A program made the position numbers and the translations under genes. Of a DNA stretch of 64,000 nt, positions 52,071-62,386 are shown one piece after another. Positions within the stretch are counted from its first letter, which is position 1. Every line of letters starts with the position of its first letter. Source of the stretch: SB21 sp964415295 (GTDB lineage Bacteria; CLD3; SB21); assembly GCA_964415295.1 (NCBI GenBank), contig CAYPYN010000008.1, forward strand, positions 1 to 64,000. The letters run 5' to 3'. The notes beneath the pieces were generated by a model. That model worked only from the letters and a program-made list of their open reading frames with translations, was not told the origin of the DNA and ran no database searches.

Positions 52071-53378
52071 ATGGAAGTTGATCGTTCAGGGGCCGTAGAA
52101 GAATTTACCGTATCGTCGGCGGAAGAACTCAAAAAAAAGGTGAAAGAGCGCAATAAGAAGTTTCTGATCGGCGCCGATGACGAAGAATCCGTGGAAGCAT
52201 GGAAAAAATCTGACACCATGGTTCTCAATTTCGGTCCTCAGCACCCGGCTACGCACGGCACGCTGCGTATGGTGCTGGAGCTCACCGGCGAGACCGTGGC
52301 CAAACTCGATCCGCGGCCGGGCTATCTTCACACCGGATTCGAAAAGCTCGCCGAACATCATACGTTCAACCAGTTCATCGCCGTCACCGATCGTATGAAT
52401 TATCTTTCACCTCTATCCAACAACGTCGGGTTTGCTTGTGCCGCCGAAGAATTGCTCGGCATCAAGATACCGCCGCGCGCTCAATACATCCGCGTCATTC
52501 AGGCGGAACTCTCCCGTATTGCCGATCACCTCGTGAATATCGGTACGCATGCGCTCGACCTTGGCGCCTTTACGGTGTTCTTGTACACGTTTCGTCAGCG
52601 GGAATTCATCTATGATCTTTTTGAGATTTCCACCGGTTCGCGCCTAACCACCAGCTACACCCGTATCGGCGGCGTGACCCGCGATTTCCCGGAAGGGCAT
52701 GAGGAGCAGATCGCCGGTTTCTGCAAACAATTCAGGATCGTCTTCGATGAAGTAGAAGGATTGCTCAACGCTAATAAGATCTGGCACAACCGTACGCAGG
52801 GCATCGGCAAGATCGGCGCGGAGGACGCGATCAATTGGGGTATGACCGGTCCGTGCCTGCGCGCAAGCGGAGTTCCTTACGACATCCGCAAGGACGAACC
52901 GTACCTGGTCTACGATCAGCTGGATTTTGACGTAGCCATCGGCGTCGAAGGCGATGTCTTTGAGCGGTACTTGGTTCGTATGGAAGAAATGAAACAGAGT
53001 ATCCGCATTATCGAGCAATGTCTGTCTCACATGCCGAAAGGCCCTGTCAAGGTGGACGACCACACCATTGCGCTTCCCGACAAGAGCAAAGTATACGGCA
53101 GTATCGAAGGCTTGATACATCATTTCAAACTCATCATGGATCATCACGGCATCGATATGCCCCATGGCGAGATCTACCATGCGACGGAAGCGCCCAACGG
53201 CGAACTGGGCTGGTACATAGTCAGTAACGGTGAAGGCGTACCTTACAAAGTACATGTCCGGGGCCCATCATTCATTCACTTTGCCATGATGCCGCGATTG
53301 GCGGAAGGCGGTCTGGTCGGGGACGGTGTCGCGGTGCTCGGAAGTCTCAATGTGATTGCCGGAGAATGCGACCGGTAA
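52071..53378 (+). CDS. nuoD: NADH-quinone oxidoreductase subunit D
   Basis: A 435-residue 49-kDa-type subunit that lines the quinone site with NuoB. FGPQHPATHGTLRMVLEL, HTGFEKLAEHHTFNQF, DRMNYLSPLSNN and the C-terminal RGPSFIHFAMMPRLAEGG and IAGECDR are conserved. The first 45 residues, rich in charged amino acids, come before the usual start (VLNFGPQHP) and are a lineage-specific extension or may reflect an over-long start; no better internal ATG with a Shine-Dalgarno sequence is clear apart from the ATG before VLNFG (Met50). Confidence 0.95.
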   Translation: MEVDRSGAVEEFTVSSAEELKKKVKERNKKFLIGADDEESVEAWKKSDTMVLNFGPQHPATHGTLRMVLELTGETVAKLDPRPGYLHTGFEKLAEHHTFNQFIAVTDRMNYLSPLSNNVGFACAAEELLGIKIPPRAQYIRVIQAELSRIADHLVNIGTHALDLGAFTVFLYTFRQREFIYDLFEISTGSRLTTSYTRIGGVTRDFPEGHEEQIAGFCKQFRIVFDEVEGLLNANKIWHNRTQGIGKIGAEDAINWGMTGPCLRASGVPYDIRKDEPYLVYDQLDFDVAIGVEGDVFERYLVRMEEMKQSIRIIEQCLSHMPKGPVKVDDHTIALPDKSKVYGSIEGLIHHFKLIMDHHGIDMPHGEIYHATEAPNGELGWYIVSNGEGVPYKVHVRGPSFIHFAMMPRLAEGGLVGDGVAVLGSLNVIAGECDR

Positions 53379-53407
53379 ATATTAAACACAATTTTCTAAG
53401 GTAGAAT

Positions 53408-53890
53408 ATGGCGTTAGAATTTTCAGCAGAGAAGAAAAAAGAAGTGGAATGGACCCTGACACGGTACCCGAATAGACAGGCGGCCATGTTGCCGGTTCTT
53501 CACATCGCGCAATACCAGTTCGGCTACATCTCGCATGAAGTGATGGAATTGGTCGCCCGGACACTCGACCTGCCGGTTACACGTGTGCAGGATGTGGTCA
53601 CTTTCTACACGATGTTCCAGGAAAAACCTGTCGGGAAATACCACATTCAGGTCTGTCACACCTTGTCTTGCGCTATTAAAGGGGGAAGTCAGGTTGTGGA
53701 TTATCTCGAAGAGAAGTGCGGTGTAAAATGTAACGATGGTATTTCCGGTGACGGAAAATTTTCTATTACCAAAGTAGAATGTCTCGGTTCCTGCGGTACG
53801 GCGCCTATGATGCAGGTCAACGACGATTATTATGAAAATCTGACAAAAGCGAAGATCGATCAATTAGTCAACAAGTGGAAATCGGAATAG
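53408..53890 (+). CDS. nuoE: NADH-quinone oxidoreductase subunit E
   Basis: A 160-residue thioredoxin-fold subunit with the [2Fe-2S] cluster N1a ligands in CHTLSC and CLGSCG, preceded by RQAAMLPVLHIAQ and VTFYTMFQEKPVGKYHI. It works with NuoF in the NADH-oxidising module. AAGGT precedes the ATG. A repeat-like element lies in the 74-base gap before nuoF. Confidence 0.96.
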   Translation: MALEFSAEKKKEVEWTLTRYPNRQAAMLPVLHIAQYQFGYISHEVMELVARTLDLPVTRVQDVVTFYTMFQEKPVGKYHIQVCHTLSCAIKGGSQVVDYLEEKCGVKCNDGISGDGKFSITKVECLGSCGTAPMMQVNDDYYENLTKAKIDQLVNKWKSE

Positions 53891-53898
53891 TGTTTTAC

Positions 53899-53950
53899 CG
53901 CAAAGATCGCAAGGCTCGCTAAACAAAAGAATTGCGGACTTAGCGGCTAA
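53899..53950. repeat. 9-base-periodic inverted element between nuoE and nuoF
   Basis: Three 9-base units of the form CGCwAAGnn follow each other (CGCAAAGAT 53899-53907, CGCAAGGCT 53908-53916, CGCTAAACA 53917-53925), and the other strand carries CGCTAAGTC (53945-53937) and CGCAATTCT next to it. It resembles CGCAAAG-rich intergenic elements I recall as common in this bacterial superphylum, though their copy number here cannot be seen from one window. Confidence 0.5.
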
Positions 53951-53964
53951 AAAAGGGTTTAGGG

Positions 53965-55260
<1,296 letters not shown>

Positions 55261-55266
<6 letters not shown>

Positions 55267-55293
55267 CTCCTCCGCTTGTGCGAGGAGGTAGTT
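55261..55293 (+). promoter_or_regulatory. hairpin that hides the ribosome-binding site of the lipoprotein gene and contains the nuoF stop
   Basis: The 5' arm aactaactcctccgc (55261-55275) pairs with gcgaggaggtagtt (55280-55293) around loop TTGT, about 13 base pairs with one bulge and one mismatch. The 3' arm carries the strong Shine-Dalgarno GAGGAGG (55282-55288) and ends right before the ATG at 55294; the 5' arm carries the nuoF stop TAA (55264-55266). Ribosomes finishing nuoF should open the hairpin. Coupling is inferred. Confidence 0.65.
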
Positions 55294-56025
55294 ATGAAAA
55301 AATATATAGTTCGTTTTTTGCTGGCCGCCGTAACGGCCGTTTTGAGTGTGGGAGTATATTTTGGCTGCACGGACGATGAAGCCAATATGTTCTTTGACTT
55401 AACGGGAAGATGGACCGGGTGGGGTCGCTCCAACGACGGAGGAGGCCGCTTGGAGCTGGAACTCATTCAGGATACTACGGGATACGTTACAGGATTTGGT
55501 TATACCTATGATGAGAAAACAGATACGATGGCTTTTTCCGGTACCGTGAGCGACGGGCATATGACCCTGGTCGGTTACAATATGCAATGCCGACCTACCA
55601 TTAATTTGAATGTCTCAAGCGATGGATTGAAGATGGTTGGGACCGCACAAGATTTGGATTCCGCCAGTTGCAATATAGACCCTATAGAGCTTTTGTTCTA
55701 TAAAGTGCAGGAACCCACTGTCGATATTACCGGTTCGTGGAATGGAACACATGCTGGACCGGAAGGAAGCGGGAATTTTCTGATGATCGTTACTCAGACC
55801 GGTTCTAATGTTACGGGAAACATTTATGACACAGGCGATACGACCACCATATCCGGGCGCGTATTGGGAAATGTATTTGAAGGTTATTTGGGTTTTATAG
55901 AATGTCCGGTCATGCTTTTACTGGAGGTGAACGGTAACAACATGAATGGGTTATATGTTAGCAACGCTTGCGCGGATCATGGAACCGTTAACGCGAGCCG
56001 GGTGACGGGGAAGAGAGCTAAGTAA
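55294..56025 (+). CDS. two-repeat secreted or lipoprotein of unknown function inside the nuo operon
   Basis: A 243-residue protein with a hydrophobic N-terminus (residues 7-24) and a possible lipid-attachment Cys25 in VYFGC, although the -3 residue (Tyr) is unusual. Two similar halves follow, each opening with a TGxW motif (DLTGRWTG at 35, DITGSWNG at 144) and continuing with strands such as TGYVTGFGY and SNVTGNIYD, which suggests a duplicated lipocalin-like beta-barrel. It has no likeness to a Complex I subunit that I recognise. It lies between nuoF and nuoG on the same strand. The frame can start at 55276, but GAGGAGG fits the ATG at 55294. Confidence 0.8.
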   Translation: MKKYIVRFLLAAVTAVLSVGVYFGCTDDEANMFFDLTGRWTGWGRSNDGGGRLELELIQDTTGYVTGFGYTYDEKTDTMAFSGTVSDGHMTLVGYNMQCRPTINLNVSSDGLKMVGTAQDLDSASCNIDPIELLFYKVQEPTVDITGSWNGTHAGPEGSGNFLMIVTQTGSNVTGNIYDTGDTTTISGRVLGNVFEGYLGFIECPVMLLLEVNGNNMNGLYVSNACADHGTVNASRVTGKRAK

Positions 56026-56086
56026 ATCGGGGGAAGGGAATCGGTTAATTGCAGAATTATAGATAACAGATAAAGGTGATTTTTGT

Positions 56087-57697
56087 ATGGCGTTAATCAA
56101 GATCAACGATCAGGAAGTAGAGATTGCCAAAGGCGAAGTGGTCATCAACGCGGCCAAACGCGTCGGGATCGATATTCCTTTCTACTGTTACCATCCCGGA
56201 ATGAAGATCGTGGCCAGCTGCCGTATGTGCCTTGTGGACATGGTCGGTATGCCGAAGCTGATGCCGGCTTGCTCCACGACCGTTGCCGAATTGCCTCCGG
56301 GGAAAAAGCTGGAGGATAAGTACGACGCCATTATCTACACGGAAAACGAAAAGGTCAAAACAGCGCGCCGGGCCGTTTTGGAATTTCTTTTACTGAACCA
56401 TCCGATCGATTGCCCGATCTGCGATAAAGCCGGTGAATGCAAACTGCAGGATTATTCCTATGAGCACGGCAATCATGATTCGCGTTTGGTCGATCCCAAA
56501 CGAATTCCGCCGAAGAAAGATCTTGGTCCTTCTATCTATCTGTACACTTCCCGTTGCATCATGTGCACGCGCTGTGTCCGGTTCACAGAAGAGATATCCG
56601 GAACCGAAGAACTGAAAGTGACGCATCGCGGCTGGCATGCCGAGATCGATGTGGCGCCGGGAAAACCGCTGGATAACAAGATGATGGGCAATGTTGTGGA
56701 TCTTTGTCCGGTGGGATGTCTTATTGATAAACATGAAAAGTTCGAAGGAAGGGTATGGAATTTCGTGCAGACCGACAGCGTCTGTCCGGGCTGCAGCAAA
56801 GGCTGCAATACCGTTCTCGATACCATGAAACATCAGAAATTGAATCTGGAAGAACTGGTGGACAAAGTGTACCGCATCCGCCCCCGAGAGAATATGACGG
56901 TCAATCAATGGTGGATCTGTGACGACGGACGCTATCATCTGGAAGGGGATAAGAATAAGACGCGCATCCTTGTTCCGCATATTCGTGATAACGGGAAATG
57001 GGCCGAAACGAGCTGGTTTAGTGCATTGACGGCTGCTGCTGACAAGATCAAATCGGCCGGCGCAGGAAATGTGGCTTTTATCGGAAGTCCGTACGCCTCC
57101 AATGAAGAAAATTATTTGTTCGGTAAACTCGCGAAAGCGCTGGGTTGTACGGCCGATGTGAGCAAACCGATTTACGGCGACACTCAGACTTATAAGACGG
57201 ACAAGAATCCGTATCCGTTTACGATCGAATCTGAAAAAGCTCCCAATTTCCGCGGCGCCAAAACCGTGCTTGGTCTTGGCGATTCCAGGATCGACCAATC
57301 CCTGTCCAAGAAAGTGGTCGTTCTGCTTGGAAGCCATAACGTAGAACTGAAATCCAAACCGGAAACGCTGATCGTAATTGGTTCGTTCGAAGATAAAGTT
57401 ACTCATCAGGCGGATATTCTGCTGCCTGCGGCTCTATTTACGGAGACCAGCGGAACATATACCAACAAGGATGGTGTGGTACAAAAATTCAATAAAGCGG
57501 TCAATGCGGCCGGAGAATCCAAAGCCGCATGGCAGATCGCGATCGATCTTGCACAGATGCTGGGTCAGGACTGGTATTTCGAGACGGTTGGCAACGTTGC
57601 CAAAGAGATGGTCGATAATATCGGGGAATACAAATCGGCGGACTGGAGCCGATGGTATCCTCAGTTGACACTTATTGATGAACAGGTGACAGCCTAG
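56087..57697 (+). CDS. nuoG: NADH-quinone oxidoreductase subunit G (short form)
   Basis: A 536-residue iron-sulfur subunit. The [2Fe-2S] ferredoxin domain is at the start (FYCYHPGMKIVASCRMC and PACST), then HPIDCPICDKAGECKLQ, the histidine-ligated N5 region, CIMCTRCVRF and DLCPVGCL, and CPGCSKGC with a distant Cys in WWICDDGR that could bind the extra N7 cluster as in E. coli. The molybdopterin-like domain is much shorter than in E. coli NuoG (about 900 residues) but ends cleanly with QADILLPAALFTETSGTYTN, a late block of that family. Other short NuoG proteins exist, so this is not a truncation by mutation. Confidence 0.95.
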   Translation: MALIKINDQEVEIAKGEVVINAAKRVGIDIPFYCYHPGMKIVASCRMCLVDMVGMPKLMPACSTTVAELPPGKKLEDKYDAIIYTENEKVKTARRAVLEFLLLNHPIDCPICDKAGECKLQDYSYEHGNHDSRLVDPKRIPPKKDLGPSIYLYTSRCIMCTRCVRFTEEISGTEELKVTHRGWHAEIDVAPGKPLDNKMMGNVVDLCPVGCLIDKHEKFEGRVWNFVQTDSVCPGCSKGCNTVLDTMKHQKLNLEELVDKVYRIRPRENMTVNQWWICDDGRYHLEGDKNKTRILVPHIRDNGKWAETSWFSALTAAADKIKSAGAGNVAFIGSPYASNEENYLFGKLAKALGCTADVSKPIYGDTQTYKTDKNPYPFTIESEKAPNFRGAKTVLGLGDSRIDQSLSKKVVVLLGSHNVELKSKPETLIVIGSFEDKVTHQADILLPAALFTETSGTYTNKDGVVQKFNKAVNAAGESKAAWQIAIDLAQMLGQDWYFETVGNVAKEMVDNIGEYKSADWSRWYPQLTLIDEQVTA

Positions 57698-57767
57698 TTT
57701 CTTCCACCAAGGAATCAAAAAATACAACTTGCGGCGGAAAAATAATTAAGACATAGAAGAGAACTTT

Positions 57768-58781
57768 ATGGAAGCATTCTTACCTTATATTTTCATGGCC
57801 ATTTTGTTTATGGTCTGGCTGAATACCGTTCCTGTCATGATCCTCGTGGAACGGAAGGTCAGCGGCTGGCTTCAGTACCGTGTCGGACCGAATCGCGTCG
57901 GACCGTGGGGCCTTTTCCAGCCGATAGCGGACGCGGCCAAATTCCTCTCCAAAGAAGATGTGATACCGTACCATGTTAATAAATGGCTGTACATCTTCGC
58001 TCCGGCTTTGATGGTTTTTCCGGCGTTCTTCGTTATCGGCGTGATTCCGGTCGGCGTGCTCACGCTCGGAGGCAAAGAAATTTTGATTCAGATAGGGCAT
58101 ACCAATATCGGAATTCTGTTCGTTCTCGCGGTCTCGTCCCTGGCCGTCTACAGTATTACCTTCAGTGCGTGGGCTTCCAATAATAAATATTCTTTGCTTG
58201 GCGGATTACGTTCTGCGGCGCAGATGATGAGTTACGAACTGCCCATGGGCCTTTCGATACTTGGAACGATCTTGCTGGTCGGTTCTCTGCAGCTCGAAGA
58301 CATTGTTAATTTTCAGATGAATTCTTACTGGGGGATCGTTTGGCAGCCGCTGGGCGCCCTGATCTTTATGACCACGGCGTTTGCCGAGACCAACAGGTTG
58401 CCGTTCGATCTTGCCGAAGCCGAGGCGGAACTTGTGGGCGGTTATCACACGGAATACAGTTCGATGAAATTTGCCATGTTCTTTTTGGGCGAATACTGCA
58501 ATATGCTTACCGCTTCGGTCATGATCACCCTGCTCTTTTTGGGAGGATGGAATGTGCCGTTCCTGCAGTCCATGCAGCTGGATCAGTTTACCAAAGAAGT
58601 TGTCCAGATCATCGGATTCTCGTTCAAAGTGGTTTTTCTGATGTTCTTTTTTGTGTGGGTCCGCTGGACCTTGCCCCGCTTCCGTTATGATCAGCTGATG
58701 CATTTTGGTTGGAAGACTTTGATCCCTCTCGCACTCGCTAATGTGATCATCACGGCGATCGTTATGGCGGTGGTGAAGTAA
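57768..58781 (+). CDS. nuoH: NADH-quinone oxidoreductase subunit H
   Basis: A 337-residue membrane subunit with about eight helices that connects the peripheral and membrane arms and forms part of the quinone chamber. Conserved blocks are ERKVSGWLQYRVGPNRVGPWG, SYELPMGLSI, FAETNRLPFDLAEAEAELVGG and the late RWTLPRFRYDQLM. Length is usual. Confidence 0.97.
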   Translation: MEAFLPYIFMAILFMVWLNTVPVMILVERKVSGWLQYRVGPNRVGPWGLFQPIADAAKFLSKEDVIPYHVNKWLYIFAPALMVFPAFFVIGVIPVGVLTLGGKEILIQIGHTNIGILFVLAVSSLAVYSITFSAWASNNKYSLLGGLRSAAQMMSYELPMGLSILGTILLVGSLQLEDIVNFQMNSYWGIVWQPLGALIFMTTAFAETNRLPFDLAEAEAELVGGYHTEYSSMKFAMFFLGEYCNMLTASVMITLLFLGGWNVPFLQSMQLDQFTKEVVQIIGFSFKVVFLMFFFVWVRWTLPRFRYDQLMHFGWKTLIPLALANVIITAIVMAVVK

Positions 58782-58810
58782 AAAAGTCGTGTTATAAAAA
58801 GGAAATAAAT

Positions 58811-59419
58811 ATGGCTGTTTTGGTCAAAAATGTTACCGTGCCGCGCGGCAAGAACTGGATACACAACACCTACGTGATCCCGGTGATCAAAGGACTGATC
58901 ATCACGTTCACGCACATGTTCAAGAAGAAGGTCGTGTTCAATTACCCCGAAGAGAAGAAAGTTCTCCCGCCCAACTACCGCGGCCTGCACATGCTGACGC
59001 GCGACGAACACGGGCGGGAAAAATGCGTGGCCTGCGAGATGTGTTCCACCGCCTGTCCGGCCGACTGCATCCGTATTGTGGCCAACGACAGCGGCGAGAC
59101 CTGGAAGGATAATTTTGAGAACCGTGAGAAACATCCGGTCGTGTTTGAGATCGACGAACTCCGGTGTATTTTCTGCGGCATGTGCGTTGAGGCGTGTCCG
59201 GAAGACGCGATCGATATGACCGATATGCACAATCTGGCGGACTATACACGTCAGGATTTTATCTATAATAAAGAACGTCTGCTCGGCGTTTACGACGAAT
59301 ACATCAAACGTCATCCGGACCGGGCCAAACGCCGCGACGGGGAATTCAAAACGATGAAAAACTCGAGTTATTTCAGCGTTGCTTCGGTGGATCACGCCAA
59401 GTCGCAGAGCAGTCATTGA
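58811..59419 (+). CDS. nuoI: NADH-quinone oxidoreductase subunit I
   Basis: A 202-residue ferredoxin-like subunit with two [4Fe-4S] motifs (N6a and N6b), CVACEMCSTACPADC and CIFCGMCVEACPEDA, and the N-terminal amphipathic stretch KGLIITFTHMFKKK that lies on the membrane. It passes electrons toward NuoB. The final 40 residues are a charged tail. Confidence 0.96.
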   Translation: MAVLVKNVTVPRGKNWIHNTYVIPVIKGLIITFTHMFKKKVVFNYPEEKKVLPPNYRGLHMLTRDEHGREKCVACEMCSTACPADCIRIVANDSGETWKDNFENREKHPVVFEIDELRCIFCGMCVEACPEDAIDMTDMHNLADYTRQDFIYNKERLLGVYDEYIKRHPDRAKRRDGEFKTMKNSSYFSVASVDHAKSQSSH

Positions 59420-59450
59420 AAATTTTCAGAACAGCATAAGCAGAGGTTTT

Positions 59451-59990
59451 ATGGACAGTGTTTTACAATTTTTTATGGTTAATCCGGTGTTTTATATTTT
59501 TGCCGCATTAGCCGTCTTGCTCGCCGTTGCGATGCTCACGATGGATAATCCGGTTTACAGCGCGATCTTCATGGTTTTTACGTTCTTCTGCATCAGCGTC
59601 ATCTATATTACGCTGGAGGCGGAATTTATTGCCGCCATCCAGGTATTGGTTTACACCGGCGCGATCATGGTATTGTTCCTCTTCGTTATTATGTTGCTCA
59701 ATCTCGGTCGCGGCTCCGATTTGGTCGAACGTTCTGGCCCGATGAAGTATGTCTCTATTCTGCTTGCGTTCGCCATTCTGATCCAAATCGGTTTTGCGGT
59801 CAAAGTCACGTTCAGCCTCGGTGAAAAGGGGATGTACCCGATCGAGAAAGTCCGACAGCTGGGCAATACCGAGACCATTGCTTCCCTATTATTTTCACAA
59901 TATTTATATCCGTTTGAGATCGCTTCGATATTACTCTTGATCGGCATGGTCGGCGCGATCATTATTTCCAAGAAACGACAAGAAGATTAA
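59451..59990 (+). CDS. nuoJ: NADH-quinone oxidoreductase subunit J
   Basis: A 179-residue membrane subunit with five predicted helices, typical NPVYSAIFMVFTFF, EFIAAIQVLVYTGAIMVLFLFVIMLLN and a last helix ASILLLIGMVGAIIIS before KKRQED. The longest frame begins at 59379 inside nuoI; the ATG at 59451, preceded by CAGAGG, is chosen and gives a normal length. Confidence 0.95.
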   Translation: MDSVLQFFMVNPVFYIFAALAVLLAVAMLTMDNPVYSAIFMVFTFFCISVIYITLEAEFIAAIQVLVYTGAIMVLFLFVIMLLNLGRGSDLVERSGPMKYVSILLAFAILIQIGFAVKVTFSLGEKGMYPIEKVRQLGNTETIASLLFSQYLYPFEIASILLLIGMVGAIIISKKRQED

Positions 59991-60007
59991 CATTTGGAGT
60001 GTACGGC

Positions 60008-60310
60008 ATGGTTCCAGTCAACCATTATCTGATATTCACCGCGGTCCTTTTTACGCTTGGCGTGATCGGTGTGCTTACCCGCCGCAATGCGATCATTGTT
60101 TTTATGTGTATCGAATTGATGCTTAATTCCGTCAACCTCAGCATGGTCGTATTTGCACGGTTCCTGGATTCCATGGACGGACAGATCGCCGTATTTCTCA
60201 TTATGACCGTTGCGGCGGCGGAGGTAGCCGTTGGATTGGCCCTGATCGTGGCCATTTACCGCAAAAAAGAATCGATCAACGTGGATGAAATGCATATTAT
60301 GCAGGGGTAA
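60008..60310 (+). CDS. nuoK: NADH-quinone oxidoreductase subunit K
   Basis: A 100-residue subunit with three helices and the conserved glutamate in FMCIELMLNSVNL, plus TVAAAEVAVGLAL. The longest frame starts with GTG at 59999, which overlaps the TTGGAG itself; the ATG at 60008 has this Shine-Dalgarno sequence at eight bases and is preferred. Its stop lies in the loop of a hairpin. Confidence 0.96.
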   Translation: MVPVNHYLIFTAVLFTLGVIGVLTRRNAIIVFMCIELMLNSVNLSMVVFARFLDSMDGQIAVFLIMTVAAAEVAVGLALIVAIYRKKESINVDEMHIMQG

Positions 60311-60320
60311 GTCCCCTGCA
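60300..60320 (+). promoter_or_regulatory. 8-bp hairpin around the nuoK stop codon
   Basis: TGCAGGGG (60300-60307) pairs exactly with CCCCTGCA (60313-60320); the loop TAAGT begins with the nuoK stop codon. No T run follows, so it is more likely an intercistronic stability or processing element than a terminator. Confidence 0.55.
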
Positions 60321-60351
60321 AGTTTGAACTGACTTTTTCGGAGAAATTTTG

Positions 60352-62358
60352 ATGGAAATGATCATTCTTCTTATTCCGCTGATCCCGCTGGCCGGCGCAG
60401 TATTCAATACGTTCTTCGGCCGCATGATAGAGGGCGCGCATCACGAGGAACACGGTGAAGCACACGGACATAACGGGTCCAAACCGGTTGCCGGTTATCT
60501 GGCGTGCCTGACGGTAGGTGTCTCTTTTGTGTTGTCCCTGATCGTATTCTTCCGCGTGTTGGGCGGTGAGAAATTCAATTACGATTATTTCGACTGGATC
60601 GTGGTGGATAATCTCAGGATCACACTGGGATTTCTTATCGATCCTCTGTCCGCTACGATGCTACTTATAGTGACGGGTATCGGATTCCTGATCCACGTGT
60701 ACTCGCTTGGCTATATGGGCCACGATCCCGATCGTCCCAGGTTCTTTACCTATCTTAATCTTTTCATATTCTCCATGCTCATGCTGGTCATGGGAAATAA
60801 TCTGGTGGTCATGTTCTTCGGTTGGGAAGCGGTCGGATTATGCTCGTACCTCCTGATCGGTTATTATTATAAGAAAAAGAGCGCTTCCGACGCCGGCAAA
60901 AAAGCGTTTATCGTCAACCGTATCGGAGATTTCGGTTTTGGACTGGGAATTTTCCTCGTCTTCGGAACCTTTGGCACCGTTCATTTTGAAGAATTATTTA
61001 GAGCGATCGAGTCGTATCCTAATCTGTTCGCCATAGGTACGACGATGACGGCCATCGGTATGCTGTTGTTTGTCGGTGCGATCGGCAAGTCGGCACAGAT
61101 CCCGTTGTATGTCTGGTTACCGGACGCCATGGAAGGCCCGACGCCCGTTTCCGCACTGATCCACGCCGCGACCATGGTGACCGCCGGTGTATTCATGGTT
61201 GCGCGCTGCAATCCGATCTTTTCATTCGATATCGGTCCGGTTGGACATATCATGGGTCTCAGCGCAGGCGATCTGGTGACGTATGTCGGCTGTGCGACGG
61301 CCGTATTTGCCGCGACGATCGGTCTTGCTCAGACGGACATCAAAAAGGTTCTTGCGTATTCCACGGTCAGCCAATTAGGGTTCATGTTCATCGGTGTCGG
61401 CGTCGGCGCGTATGCGGCCGGTATCTTTCACCTTCTGACCCATGCGTTCTTTAAGGCGCTTCTGTTCTTGGGCGCGGGCAGCGTTATTCACGTGATGGAA
61501 CACGGATTTCATAAAGTCGGGCTGCACGATGATCCGCAGGACATCCGCAATATGGGCGGACTTTATTCCAAGGCTAAAGTAACGGCAATCACGTTTATCA
61601 TCGGCTGGATCGCGATCAGCGGCATTCCGCCGTTCTCCGGATTTTTCAGTAAAGATGAAATTCTGACGGCCGCCTATCACAAAGGATATAACGGTGTTTT
61701 CTGGCTCGGCATCCTGGGCGCTACGATGACGGCATTTTATATGTCCCGATTGGTATTCCTCACTTTCTTCGGCGAAAGCCGAACGAAACCCCAAGCGCGG
61801 GAACATTTACACGATTCGGGTCTGGTCATGACCGGTCCTTTGATGATTCTCGCTTTCTTCGCCGCAGTTGCCGGATTTATTGGTGTTCCCGAGGCCTTAG
61901 GCGGACATAATTGGTTCGGACACTTCCTTGCACCGGCCGTAGGTGCACACGCCGCTCCCGAGGGACATCACGGGTTCAGCGAAGGCATGCTGATGACCAT
62001 TTCGATCCTGGCCGGCGTGATCGGGATCAGTGTGGCTTTTATCATGTATATTCGCAAAAGTATTAATGCCGATAAATTGGCCGAAGACTATAAACCGATC
62101 TACACCGCGATCCTGAATAAATATTATGTGGATGAGGCGTACGACAAATTCATCGTATCGCCGATCAAATGGTGTTCGGACAAAGTATTGTGGAATTGGA
62201 CGGATATTAAGCTGATCGATGGTCTTATTAAATTGATCGCCGTGACAATCGATCTGTCTGGGCGAATTCTGAGATTATTCCAGACGGGATATGTGCAGAC
62301 GTATGCATTCTTCATATCTCTGGGCGCCGCGGTAGTGATCTATTATTTGATGAAATAG
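60352..62358 (+). CDS. nuoL: NADH-quinone oxidoreductase subunit L
   Basis: A 668-residue antiporter-like subunit with about 15 helices and the long lateral helix at the C-terminus. Conserved blocks are FFGWEAVGLCSYLLIGYYY, YVWLPDAMEGPTPVSALIHAATMVTAGVF (split here only in naming: VWLPDAMEGPTPVSA and HAATMVTAGVF), YSTVSQLGFMF and HAFFKALLFLGAGSVIH. Histidine-rich loops occur near residues 28-42 and about 525-540. TTG at 60349 is also in frame; the ATG at 60352 after CGGAGA is used. Confidence 0.96.
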   Translation: MEMIILLIPLIPLAGAVFNTFFGRMIEGAHHEEHGEAHGHNGSKPVAGYLACLTVGVSFVLSLIVFFRVLGGEKFNYDYFDWIVVDNLRITLGFLIDPLSATMLLIVTGIGFLIHVYSLGYMGHDPDRPRFFTYLNLFIFSMLMLVMGNNLVVMFFGWEAVGLCSYLLIGYYYKKKSASDAGKKAFIVNRIGDFGFGLGIFLVFGTFGTVHFEELFRAIESYPNLFAIGTTMTAIGMLLFVGAIGKSAQIPLYVWLPDAMEGPTPVSALIHAATMVTAGVFMVARCNPIFSFDIGPVGHIMGLSAGDLVTYVGCATAVFAATIGLAQTDIKKVLAYSTVSQLGFMFIGVGVGAYAAGIFHLLTHAFFKALLFLGAGSVIHVMEHGFHKVGLHDDPQDIRNMGGLYSKAKVTAITFIIGWIAISGIPPFSGFFSKDEILTAAYHKGYNGVFWLGILGATMTAFYMSRLVFLTFFGESRTKPQAREHLHDSGLVMTGPLMILAFFAAVAGFIGVPEALGGHNWFGHFLAPAVGAHAAPEGHHGFSEGMLMTISILAGVIGISVAFIMYIRKSINADKLAEDYKPIYTAILNKYYVDEAYDKFIVSPIKWCSDKVLWNWTDIKLIDGLIKLIAVTIDLSGRILRLFQTGYVQTYAFFISLGAAVVIYYLMK

Positions 62359-62386
62359 TTCTGATCTTAAGATAAGAGGCTTTTTG

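Noticed and set aside
56390..57406. 338-codon open frame on the minus strand
   Set aside because: It is the antisense of nuoG, whose iron-sulfur motifs are intact; the antisense product has no family features.
56087..57697. nuoG as a truncated pseudogene
   Set aside because: All cluster ligands are present, the end shows a typical late family block and shorter NuoG forms are known.
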